DNA of 55,188 nt from an uncultured Actinomycetes bacterium (GTDB lineage Bacteria > Actinomycetota > Coriobacteriia > Coriobacteriales > Atopobiaceae). Of the stretch, positions 41,754 to 50,083 are shown piece by piece (the stretch's first letter is position 1; each line of letters opens with the position of its first letter). Below the pieces are notes generated by a model, which saw nothing but the letters and a program-made list of their open reading frames with translations, ran no database searches and was not told the DNA's origin. The stretch spans positions 1-55,188 of the forward strand of contig OMTG01000063.1 of the NCBI GenBank assembly GCA_900313905.1, given 5' to 3'. The translations under genes were made by a program, and so were the position numbers.

Positions 41754-43955
41754 ATGTCCCCACGGCCAGCCTGGTCCTCGATGTCAGATGGTGAATGGTC
41801 AGCATTCCTCGATTCTGTGAGGAGCCGCCTGAAGCAGGAGACCGCCTTCTCCTCGAAGCGCTATGAGGACGAGCCGATCATCCAGCGTGGCTCCGACTTC
41901 CTGCGGTCGCAGGAGAAGAAGCGTGCCGAAGAGGCAAAGCAGGAGCATCCTGCCCCGCAGCAGGCAGGCACAGCCGGGACCGCCGCAGACGATGCAGCCC
42001 GCAGGCGCCGCGGCAAACTCATCGAGGCATCGATCCATGCCGACCTCACCGACAAGGAGACCTTCGAGCGCTTCTTCCCCGAGGCAGCCCGTTTCGTGAA
42101 TGCCGGAAAGGGCACCGAAGACGAAGAGATCCCCTCGTGCGCAGAAGCGGGCAGAACCGCATCCCGGAAGCGGCAGGTCCATTTCGACCCCTTGCCCACC
42201 TCCCTGGATCCTCTTGCAGGCGAAAGCTCCCCGTCAGACGAGATGTATGAGGAGGAGCCGTATAACGAGGAGAGCCTCTCTGGATATGGCTCTTCCTACG
42301 GGTATGGCAGCTCGTATGGCTACAGCGGGAGAAGCTATGGGCGCAGCTATGGCTATGGGGGATACAGCTCCTCTGACTATTGGGGAGCGAGCGTGCCGCC
42401 CGAGCGTACGAAGGCGCCCATGACAGAAAAGCTGAAGGAGCTCCGCCAGATCGAGCGCGGAGTGGGCAGGAAGCTCTCGGCAGGCGCTGTCTTCGCCGAG
42501 CAGATCGCTTCCGCCTGGGACTATGAGGAAGAGAAATCCTTCCCCGACCATGCCTGGCGGCAGATCTGGCACCCGACCTATGCCCTCCTCAACAATACCG
42601 AGCTCAGGGACTACTTCCATTGGCGGACGCTCTGGAGGCAGGGAGAGCGTAGCGAGGCGCCCGGGTTCGCGGGGCTTCTCTATGCCTATGAGCTCGTGGC
42701 CAAGAAGGATGCGCTCGACCTCGATTTCATCCTGGACGAGCTCGAGAGCCTCCTTGCCACCACGCGGAAGCAGGATGCAGGCGGCATCGATTCGATCACG
42801 ACAAGCGGCATAGCCGCGGTGCAGCGCGATTTCCTGATCTTCTCTGGCCGGAAGCCCGAGCTCTACTTCTCCCAGGAGGATCTCGGCTTCTACCGCTCCG
42901 TCCTGGTCCTGCGCCAGGCCCAGAGCCACCTCTATGCAGAGGCAGGCTGGGAGGACGAGTACCTCATCGATTCTGCTGAGCCAGTGGACGACGACAAGCT
43001 GCTCGAGGCCCTTGCCGGCATCTCCACCTTCGACCTCTCCCGCTCGCCCTTCTGCCGCGCGCATAGGCAGGAGTTCGCCTCGGTCACGTCGAAGGTCTTC
43101 GCCCTCTATGTCAAGCATTGCCATCAGCGCCGGAAGACGAGCTTCGTCGACGGGCTCGTCGGCACGCCGCTCCTCACCTATACGACGCCCTTCTACAGCA
43201 CCCCGCTTGTCGTCACCTATGGCAAGCAGACGGCGAAGTACGAGGTCATGCCCGGCTGCGGCCTCTATCTCATCAAGGGCTACTGGCATGCACAGGAGCC
43301 GGCGAGCGAGGTCTCGAAGAACCGCACGCTTGCGAAGATCTTCCGCGAGATCGACCGCGAGATGCGCGATGCATGGGGCTTCGGCCATCCCCTGAAGCAG
43401 CAGAAGCTCCCGAAGTATGCCCTGCGCTACATCGAGCAGGCTGTCGCGGAGAAAAAGGCTGAGGATGAGGCGGCAGCAAAGGCTGCCGAGGAGGCCGAGC
43501 GCCGCCGCTTCAAGGTCGACCTCACGAAGCTCAAGGGCATCAGGAGCGCGGCCGCCCAGACGCGGGAGGCACTGCTGGTGGACGAGGAGCGGGAAGGCTA
43601 TGTGGCTCAGCCCACGCTTGTGGATGTGCCTGCACCTGCGCAGGAGCCAGAAGAGGAGCCGCCAGCAATCGCACCTCTGCCTGCGCAGGCACCCACGGCG
43701 CCTGCTGCCGCTGGAGATGGGGACGCCCCCTTCGGGCTCACGCCTGAGGAGCTTGCCCTGGCACGGGCGCTCCTCGAGGGGAAAGACATAGCGCCCATCG
43801 TGTCTGCAGGCTCTGCTACCGTGGACATGCTCATCGACAGCATGAACGAGAAGCTCTTCGACCTCGTGGGCGATGTGTGCTTCGAGTTCGGCGAAGAGGG
43901 GCCCGAACCCATCGAAGATTATGAAGAGGACCTGAGAAAGGCTTTGCTTCCATGA
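41754..43955 (+). CDS. TerB_N/TerB_C-type protein with a Gly/Tyr/Ser low-complexity segment
   Basis: The 733-residue protein has a charged N-terminal region, a low-complexity segment at about 176-212 made of GY, SY and SSY units (ten Tyr in about 36 residues), a TerB_N-like domain (about 260-480; YFHWRTLWRQGE, LLYAYELV), a charged helical stretch, and a TerB_C-like end (FGLTPEELALARALL to EDYEEDLRKALL). TerB_N/C proteins appear in tellurite-type stress and phage-defence loci. GGAGG supports the ATG at 41754. The stop overlaps the next gene (ATGA), and the product probably scaffolds the ATPase and helicase. A TATTAT hexamer at 41690 is a candidate -10. Confidence 0.85.
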   Translation: MSPRPAWSSMSDGEWSAFLDSVRSRLKQETAFSSKRYEDEPIIQRGSDFLRSQEKKRAEEAKQEHPAPQQAGTAGTAADDAARRRRGKLIEASIHADLTDKETFERFFPEAARFVNAGKGTEDEEIPSCAEAGRTASRKRQVHFDPLPTSLDPLAGESSPSDEMYEEEPYNEESLSGYGSSYGYGSSYGYSGRSYGRSYGYGGYSSSDYWGASVPPERTKAPMTEKLKELRQIERGVGRKLSAGAVFAEQIASAWDYEEEKSFPDHAWRQIWHPTYALLNNTELRDYFHWRTLWRQGERSEAPGFAGLLYAYELVAKKDALDLDFILDELESLLATTRKQDAGGIDSITTSGIAAVQRDFLIFSGRKPELYFSQEDLGFYRSVLVLRQAQSHLYAEAGWEDEYLIDSAEPVDDDKLLEALAGISTFDLSRSPFCRAHRQEFASVTSKVFALYVKHCHQRRKTSFVDGLVGTPLLTYTTPFYSTPLVVTYGKQTAKYEVMPGCGLYLIKGYWHAQEPASEVSKNRTLAKIFREIDREMRDAWGFGHPLKQQKLPKYALRYIEQAVAEKKAEDEAAAKAAEEAERRRFKVDLTKLKGIRSAAAQTREALLVDEEREGYVAQPTLVDVPAPAQEPEEEPPAIAPLPAQAPTAPAAAGDGDAPFGLTPEELALARALLEGKDIAPIVSAGSATVDMLIDSMNEKLFDLVGDVCFEFGEEGPEPIEDYEEDLRKALLP

Positions 43956-45325
43956 ATGACAATACGAACCAGACGCCAGTCCGCGTGCCGAAGCGCATCG
44001 CCGCGGTCATCATCAATTCGCTGAAGGGCGGTGTCGTCCCAAGGGTCGGCCTCCCCTACATCACGGTCGGCCGCGAACGCGAGATAGCAGCCCTTCTGCA
44101 TGACCTGGAGCTTGTCCAGGACGGTGGAGCCTCCTTCCGCTTCCTGGTCGGCCGCTATGGTTCGGGCAAGAGCTTCCTTCTGCAGACCATCAGGAACCAT
44201 GCGATGGGCAACAACTTCGTGGTCTGCGATGCAGACCTCTCCCCCGAGCGCCGCTTCCAAGGCACAGGCGGCCAGGGGCTTGCGACCTACCGCGAGCTCA
44301 TCCGCAACCTCTCGACGAAGACGAGGCCTGATGGCGGAGCCTTGAACCTCGTGCTCGACCGCTGGGTCTCCGGCATCCAGTCCCAGGTCACGCTCGAGGA
44401 TGGGCTCGCACCGGATGCGCCGGGCTTCGAGGAGGCGATGGAGCGCCGCATCCTCGCGACGATGTCCGAGATCCAGGAGCTCGTGCACGGCTATGACTTC
44501 GCGCGGCTCCTCACGATGTACTGGCATGCCAGCATCGAGGGCGACGACGAGAAGAAGGCGCTGGTCACGAAGTGGTTCCGTGGCGAGTACCGCACGAAGA
44601 CCGAAGCCCGCCAGGAGCTCGGCGTCAATATCGTGATCGGCGATGATGACTGGTATGACTACTTGAAGGTCTTCGCGACCTTCCTGAAGGCTGCCGGCTA
44701 CCAGGGCCTCATCATCCTGATCGACGAGCTCGTGAACCTCTACAAGATCCCGAATGCCGTGAGCCGCCAGTACAACTACGAGAAGATCCTCACGATGTAC
44801 AACGACACCCTGCAGGGCAAGGCGCACTATCTCGGCATCATCATGGGCGGCACCCCGCAGACGATCGAGGACAGAAGGCGTGGCCTCTATTCCTATGAGG
44901 CGCTGAGGAGCCGCCTCACCCAGGGGCGCTTCGCCCAGGAGGGCATCGCCGACATGCTCGCGCCGGTCATCCACCTGCAGCCGCTCACCCATGAGGAGCT
45001 GCTCGTGCTGATAGAGAAGCTGGCCGACATCCATGCCGGCCTCTTCGGCTATGCGCGCACGATCACCCAAGAAGAGCTCGTGCAGTTCCTCTCCGCCGAG
45101 TATGACCGCGTCGGCGCAGATTCGCATCTGACGCCCCGCGAGGTCATCCGCGACTTCATCGAGCTCCTCGACATCCTCTCGCAGAACCCCGGCATGAAGG
45201 CTGAGGACCTCCTCAAGGGAAGCTTCCTCCAGAGCCCCGTGCTAGCGCCTGCCGAGGCTGCTGCCCAGAAGTCAGCTGGCACAGACGGCAAGGGCCACGA
45301 CAAGTTCTCTGAATTCGAGATCTAG
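43952..45325 (+). CDS. BrxD-like P-loop ATPase (DUF2791)
   Basis: The 457-residue protein has Walker A GRYGSGKS (67-74), Walker B LIILIDEL (about 255), and a later IIMGGTPQTIED segment typical of the BREX ATP-binding protein BrxD/DUF2791 family. It overlaps the TerB_N gene by 4 bp and precedes the helicase by 3 bp, so the three are translated together. In BREX, BrxD works with the helicase BrxHI; here the methylase, PglZ and PglY are missing. It probably acts as an ATP-driven switch on DNA or on the helicase. Confidence 0.88.
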   Translation: MNDNTNQTPVRVPKRIAAVIINSLKGGVVPRVGLPYITVGREREIAALLHDLELVQDGGASFRFLVGRYGSGKSFLLQTIRNHAMGNNFVVCDADLSPERRFQGTGGQGLATYRELIRNLSTKTRPDGGALNLVLDRWVSGIQSQVTLEDGLAPDAPGFEEAMERRILATMSEIQELVHGYDFARLLTMYWHASIEGDDEKKALVTKWFRGEYRTKTEARQELGVNIVIGDDDWYDYLKVFATFLKAAGYQGLIILIDELVNLYKIPNAVSRQYNYEKILTMYNDTLQGKAHYLGIIMGGTPQTIEDRRRGLYSYEALRSRLTQGRFAQEGIADMLAPVIHLQPLTHEELLVLIEKLADIHAGLFGYARTITQEELVQFLSAEYDRVGADSHLTPREVIRDFIELLDILSQNPGMKAEDLLKGSFLQSPVLAPAEAAAQKSAGTDGKGHDKFSEFEI

Positions 45326-45328
45326 CGC

Positions 45329-47746
45329 ATGGACACCTTCTCACGCTATGCCCCCTTCATCCAGGACTACATCTACGAGAACGGATGGCAGAACCTGCGC
45401 GCCGTCCAGGTGGCCGCTGCCGAAGCCATCTTCAATACCGATGAGAACGTCCTGCTCACGGCCTCGACCGCATCCGGCAAGACCGAGGCGGCCTTCTTCC
45501 CGATCCTGACCGAGTTCTGGGAAGACCCGCCCCGAAGCGTCGGCTGCATCTACATCGGCCCTTTGAAGGCCCTCATCAATGACCAGTTCCTGCGCCTCGA
45601 GCCGCTCTGTGCAGAAGGCGGCATCCCGGTCTGGCACTGGCACGGGGATGTCTCCCAGTCCCACAAGCAGCGCATGCTCAAGCACCCCTCCGGCATCCTC
45701 CAGATCACGCCCGAGTCCCTCGAGGCCATGCTCCTCCATCGCCACTCGGCCATCCCCCATCTCTTCGGGGACCTGCGCTATGTGGTGATCGACGAGGTGC
45801 ATTCGCTCCTCAGGGGCGACCGTGGAGACCAGACGCTCTGCTGCATCGAGCGCATCAGCCGCCTTGCCCACGTGAATCCGAGAAGGATCGGCCTCTCCGC
45901 CACGATCGGCGACCCGGTCGCGACGGGCCGCTACCTCTCTGCTGGCACGGACCGTGACTGCATCATCCCGAAATTCGAAGCCCCGAAGGAGCGCTGGCGC
46001 CTCTCGATGGAGCACTTCTACATCTCAGGCCCGCAGGCTCCCGAGCGGGGCGAGGATGGCCTAGGCCATGGGCCAAAGCCTGAGGCGGACGAACCCTCCT
46101 ACGAGATGCCCGAGATCCGTGCGGAGGAGGAGCCCATCCCTGCTCCCTCCGAGCGCGTCTCAGATGCCGACCCTGTCTCCTCAGCCGCCGGCAGCCCTGC
46201 CCCCGAGGCGGAGCTTCCCGCCTCCGAGCAGCCGAGCGACGCGGCGCCGGTCTTCGCCGACCCTGGCATCGGCTACATCTTCGAGCATACCCGCGGACGC
46301 AAATGCCTCGTCTTCTGCAACTCCCGCGAGGAGTGCGAGGCGGTCACGACAACGCTCCGGCAGTACTGCGAGGCGAATGGGGAGCCTGACCGGTTCCTCA
46401 TCCACCATGGGAACCTTTCTGCCTCCTTCCGCGAGTCGGCCGAAGACCTCATGCGCGACGACGATGTGGCAATGACAACATGCACGACTGCAACCTTGGA
46501 GCTCGGCATCGATATCGGCCGCCTCGAGCGTGCCTTCCAGATCGATGCCCCCTTCACGGTCTCGAGCTTCCTGCAGCGAATGGGCAGGACCGGCCGGCGC
46601 GGCGAGCCCTCCGAGATGTGGTTCGTGATGCGCGAGGAGCAGCCGGAGGCCCGTGCCCTCATGCCCGAGACCATACCCTGGAAGCTCCTGCAGGGCATCG
46701 CCTTGGTGCAGCTCTATCTCGAGGAGCGCTGGGTCGAGCCGCCAAGGCTCAATGGCCTTCCCTACAGCCTCCTCTACCACCAGACCATGGCATGCCTCGC
46801 AAGCTCAGGCGAGCTTGCCCCGCAGGAGCTTGCCCGCCAGGTCCTCACCCTCACGCCGTTCCACCGGGTCTCGCTCGATGACTACCGTGTGCTTCTCCGC
46901 CATCTCCTCGAGATCGACCATATCCAGAGGACCGAAGGCGGCGGCCTCATCGTCGGCCTTGCCGGCGAGCGCCAGGTGAACGACTTCCGCTTCTATGCGG
47001 TCTTCGCGACCGACGAGGAGTTCACGGTCAGGAGCGAATCCCAGGAGCTCGGCACGATCGTCCAGCCACCTCCTGTCGGCGAGCGCATCGCGATTGCCGG
47101 TGCCGTCTGGGTCATCGAGGAGATCGACTACAAGCGCCATCTGATCGAATGCACGAAGGTCAAGGGCCAGGTCCCTGCCTATTTCGGCATGGTCGCAGGT
47201 GACATCAACACCCATATCCTGGAACGGATGCGCGCGGTCCTCCTGGAGGACACGATCTACCCTTATCTCCAGGGCAATGCCCGCGCCCGGATCGTGCAGG
47301 CCCGCCATGTCGCGCGCAATGCCCACGTGACCGACGAGCCGCTCATCTGCCTTGGCGGGCGCACCTGGTGCCTCTTCCCATGGCTCGGCACCTATGCCTT
47401 CCTCGCCCTCGAGCGCTTCCTCAAGATCAAGTGCGCAGACAGGCTTGGCCTCAAGGGCCTCGATTCCTCCCGCCCCTACTTCATGCAGTTCGTTATGCGC
47501 GTGGATGAGGAGGATTTCTTCCGCATCGTCGAGGAGGAGGCAGCAAAGCCCATCGACCCCCTGGAGCTCCTCTACCCCGGCGAGGTTCCCTACTTCGACA
47601 AGTACGACGAGTTCGTTCCTGAGGAGCTCATCCGCAAGGGCTTCGCCTATGGGGTGCTCGATGTGGAGGGGATGCTCGAGCGCATCCGTTCGTGGGGAGC
47701 GCAGAGAAGGCAGCTATCCGGCAATTCGCCAGACGCGCTATCATAG
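45329..47746 (+). CDS. Lhr/BrxHI-like superfamily 2 helicase
   Basis: The 805-residue protein has motif I STASGKT (to about residue 52), a DEVH box (155-158), SATIGD (motif III), a strand-exchange-like CTTATLELGIDIG (motif V) and QRMGRTGRRGEP (motif VI, about 416). A Glu/Pro-rich linker of ~75 residues (about 234-309) separates the two RecA lobes, and a ~330-residue C-terminal region resembles Lhr-type helicases. It starts 3 bp after the ATPase gene and ends the three-gene unit. It most likely translocates on DNA or RNA. Confidence 0.9.
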   Translation: MDTFSRYAPFIQDYIYENGWQNLRAVQVAAAEAIFNTDENVLLTASTASGKTEAAFFPILTEFWEDPPRSVGCIYIGPLKALINDQFLRLEPLCAEGGIPVWHWHGDVSQSHKQRMLKHPSGILQITPESLEAMLLHRHSAIPHLFGDLRYVVIDEVHSLLRGDRGDQTLCCIERISRLAHVNPRRIGLSATIGDPVATGRYLSAGTDRDCIIPKFEAPKERWRLSMEHFYISGPQAPERGEDGLGHGPKPEADEPSYEMPEIRAEEEPIPAPSERVSDADPVSSAAGSPAPEAELPASEQPSDAAPVFADPGIGYIFEHTRGRKCLVFCNSREECEAVTTTLRQYCEANGEPDRFLIHHGNLSASFRESAEDLMRDDDVAMTTCTTATLELGIDIGRLERAFQIDAPFTVSSFLQRMGRTGRRGEPSEMWFVMREEQPEARALMPETIPWKLLQGIALVQLYLEERWVEPPRLNGLPYSLLYHQTMACLASSGELAPQELARQVLTLTPFHRVSLDDYRVLLRHLLEIDHIQRTEGGGLIVGLAGERQVNDFRFYAVFATDEEFTVRSESQELGTIVQPPPVGERIAIAGAVWVIEEIDYKRHLIECTKVKGQVPAYFGMVAGDINTHILERMRAVLLEDTIYPYLQGNARARIVQARHVARNAHVTDEPLICLGGRTWCLFPWLGTYAFLALERFLKIKCADRLGLKGLDSSRPYFMQFVMRVDEEDFFRIVEEEAAKPIDPLELLYPGEVPYFDKYDEFVPEELIRKGFAYGVLDVEGMLERIRSWGAQRRQLSGNSPDALS

Positions 47747-47777
47747 CTAGGCCATACGGCAAGACAGAGGAGGGCAC

Positions 47778-48530
47778 ATGCAGCAGGACAGGACAAGCAC
47801 CAGCACAGACGGCCTCATGAAGCCTTCTGCCTGCCCCTTTGGAGACTGCGCCTACAGCTCGGATGGTGCGACCTGCATGGACCACATCCGCCTCTTTGCC
47901 GATCTTCCCCTCGACGCCAAGCGTGCCCTCTCAGAGCGTGCCTCCCATGACAGCTACCCCAAGGGCGCGATCCTCGTGCATGAAGGGGATACGATCGACT
48001 CGATCCTGATCGTCCGCCGCGGACGCATCAAGACCTTCCGTACCGATGCGAATGGCGAGGAATATGTCCTCGATGTGCTCCATGATGGACAGGCGATATG
48101 GCATGGGATGTTCCTCAAGGACCATGCCTACCACTACTCGGTCGCCTGCCTCACGAAGGTCGAGCTCTGCCGCATCCAGCGCAAGGACTTCGAGGCCCTC
48201 ATCGCCGAGCACCCCGATGTGGCCCTGAACCTCATCCAGATGCTTGGCACCGAGCTCGACGATGCAGAAGAGAAGATCATGATGCTCGGCATCCGCGACC
48301 CAAAGCGCCGCCTCGCAGAATATCTCCTGCATCGAGATGAGCGCTGCATCAACCGCGAGATCAACCTCAAGCTCGAGGACATCGCAGCATCGGTGGGCCT
48401 TCGTCCCGAGACGGTATCGCGCATCCTCTCCGCCTTCGAGCGCGAAGAGCTCGTCAAGCGTCTGGGACGTGGCCGCCTCAAGGTGCTCGACCGGGCAGGC
48501 CTCCAGACCATCGGCCTCGAGCAGGGCTGA
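47778..48530 (+). CDS. FNR/CRP-family regulator with possible Fe-S ligands
   Basis: The 250-residue protein has a cyclic-nucleotide-like sensor barrel (about 37-150), a dimer helix and a winged helix with RPETVSRILSAFE (about 215). Cys19, Cys24 and Cys33 at the N-terminus (C-x4-C-x8-C), with Cys124 in the barrel, resemble the four Fe-S ligands of FNR, with different spacing. It is therefore a candidate oxygen or redox sensor. GAGGAGG supports the start. It lies only 31 bp after the helicase gene, so co-transcription is possible, and a matching FNR-like site lies before pflA about 700 bp downstream. Confidence 0.9.
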   Translation: MQQDRTSTSTDGLMKPSACPFGDCAYSSDGATCMDHIRLFADLPLDAKRALSERASHDSYPKGAILVHEGDTIDSILIVRRGRIKTFRTDANGEEYVLDVLHDGQAIWHGMFLKDHAYHYSVACLTKVELCRIQRKDFEALIAEHPDVALNLIQMLGTELDDAEEKIMMLGIRDPKRRLAEYLLHRDERCINREINLKLEDIAASVGLRPETVSRILSAFEREELVKRLGRGRLKVLDRAGLQTIGLEQG

Positions 48531-48644
48531 TTTGCCAGCTCTGCCTGTTCCTGCGGGACTGAGAGCTATTGGGCACCAGCAGCACCCACTGATTTCCAGC
48601 GAAATGGCTTCTGCGTCGGTCATGATGAGGCCGGAGAAGGCCGC

Positions 48645-48941
48645 TCATTCCAAGTCCCTCTCCAGGTCGTCAAACACCTCGTCGATGGGTCTGCCAGCGC
48701 CAGCTGCTGCCTGGGCAGAGCTGTGCGAGAGCTTGGCATCCAACCCAGTCTCAGACAGGCTGTCAATTGTTTCAGGCTCTTCAGGCACGGTCAGAGAGAA
48801 TGGGATGCCCCTCTGGTAGATGATCTGGCGATAGAGCGCATTGATAACAACCGAAGGAGGAATGCCGAGCCTCCGCAGGATATCCTCCGCTTCGTTCTTG
48901 ATATCTGCTTCAACGCGCACACTGACTGTCGAATCTTTCAC
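48645..48941 (-). CDS. RelB/DinJ-type antitoxin, apparently orphan
   Basis: The 98-residue protein starts at GTG (GGGAGG five bases upstream) with KDSTVSVRVEADIKNEAEDI, a ribbon-helix-helix, followed by the variable C-terminal segment that normally covers a RelE/YafQ-type toxin. No toxin gene follows: the 114 bp between it and the convergent FNR-like gene are too short. It may be a leftover of a lost toxin-antitoxin pair, or may control a gene elsewhere. The upstream 390-bp region holds the pfl regulatory site but no other gene. Confidence 0.8.
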   Translation of the reverse strand: MKDSTVSVRVEADIKNEAEDILRRLGIPPSVVINALYRQIIYQRGIPFSLTVPEEPETIDSLSETGLDAKLSHSSAQAAAGAGRPIDEVFDDLERDLE

Positions 48942-49331
48942 GGGAACCTCCCTTTCCTGCAGTACTGGCAGCAATGCAATTCATTGTCTTGCAGACTTCA
49001 ATGCAGCGCAGATGTTCTGAAAGACAGCATAGACCGAACCTCTGGGGGCAGGCACGCTGCAAGCTCATCGATCCCTGTTCTCCGGAAGACGCCATTCGCT
49101 CGAGCGCTGTCTGATGCTCATGTCACCTTCTAGATGTTCGGCCATCAACGTCTCAGCTGCGTCGGTTTCGGTCTCCTTGTCCACGGACACGGTGCCCAGA
49201 TCGCCAGAGGGACATGATATTTTCCGAAACATTGCCGTAACTTGATTTTGGTCAAGGAACCGAAGCGGTCCAACCCCTAGATTTGACCCTGTCAATGAGA
49301 ACAAGGCACCAAATCTTGGGCAGGAGGGCAT
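48942..49331. other. Intergenic region between the antitoxin gene and pflA
   Basis: These 390 bp separate divergent genes. Besides the FNR-like box (49242-49255) and a TTGACCCTGTCAA palindrome (49283-49295), I see no gene with support and no RNA family I recognise. Open frames on both strands lack ribosome sites and protein character. Confidence 0.6.
49242..49295 (+). promoter_or_regulatory. FNR-like promoter of pflA-pflB
   Basis: TTGATTTTGGTCAA (49242-49255) matches the FNR consensus TTGATNNNNATCAA except for one base. A -10-like TAGATT lies at 49278-49283, which would put the box centre near -41.5, the usual class II activator position. A second palindrome, TTGAC-CCT-GTCAA (49283-49295), overlaps the probable start site. 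Confidence 0.6.
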
Positions 49332-50057
49332 ATGCAGGGTCGCATCCATTCCGTTGAGTCATTCGGTTCGGCTGACGGGCCCGGTGTCCGTTTCCTGATC
49401 TTCCTGCAGGGCTGCCCGATGCGCTGCCGCTACTGCCACAATCCCGACACCTGGAAGCTTGATGGCGGGACCCTGATGGAGGCAGACGATCTTCTCGACC
49501 AGGCTGAGCGCTACCGCTCCTATTGGGGGCCAGAAGGCGGCATCACGGTCTCGGGCGGAGAGGCCCTCATGCAGGTCCCCTTTGTGACCGAGCTCTTCGA
49601 GAAGGCCCATGAGCGGGGCATCAACACCTGCCTCGACACCTCGCTTGCCCCCTATACGGAGGCAGAGCCCTGGCATCAGGGCTTCGAGCGCCTCATGGCA
49701 TCCTGCGACCTCGTGCTGGCCGACATCAAGCACATCGATCCAGATGAGCACCAGAAGCTCTGCCAGCATGGGAATGCGAACATCCTCGAGGGGCTCCGGT
49801 GGCTTTCCGACCACAAGGTCCCGGTCTGGATCCGCCACGTGCTCGTGCCCGGCATCACCGACAACGACGAGTATCTCAGAAGGACCCATGACTTCATCGC
49901 GACGCTCACGAACGTCGAGCGCATCGAGGTCCTCCCCTACCACACCCTCGGCATCTACAAGTGGGATGAGCTCGGCATCCCCTACACGCTGAGGGACACC
50001 GAGCCGCCTGCGCCTGAGCGGGTGGAGAATGCGCTTCATATTCTTCGTGCCTCATGA
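49332..50057 (+). CDS. pflA: Pyruvate formate-lyase activating enzyme
   Basis: The 241-residue radical SAM protein has the Fe-S motif Cys28-x3-Cys32-x2-Cys35 (GCPMRCRYC), GGEALMQ and the conserved HPY/LPYH-type C-terminal segments. It installs the glycyl radical on PflB, encoded 26 bp downstream. An FNR-like box precedes it, so anaerobic induction of both genes is likely. AGGAGGG supports the start. Confidence 0.96.
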   Translation: MQGRIHSVESFGSADGPGVRFLIFLQGCPMRCRYCHNPDTWKLDGGTLMEADDLLDQAERYRSYWGPEGGITVSGGEALMQVPFVTELFEKAHERGINTCLDTSLAPYTEAEPWHQGFERLMASCDLVLADIKHIDPDEHQKLCQHGNANILEGLRWLSDHKVPVWIRHVLVPGITDNDEYLRRTHDFIATLTNVERIEVLPYHTLGIYKWDELGIPYTLRDTEPPAPERVENALHILRAS

Positions 50058-50083
50058 GGGCACCAGCGAAATAGGAGGTTTCA

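Noticed and set aside
41754-47746. Calling the three-gene operon a BREX system
   Set aside because: Only BrxD-like and BrxHI-like components are visible; the methylase, PglZ, PglY/BrxC and BrxA/B are absent, so it should not be named BREX.
49065-49349. Reverse 94-codon frame overlapping the pflA start
   Set aside because: No ribosome site, no family resemblance, and it covers the FNR-like promoter of pflA.
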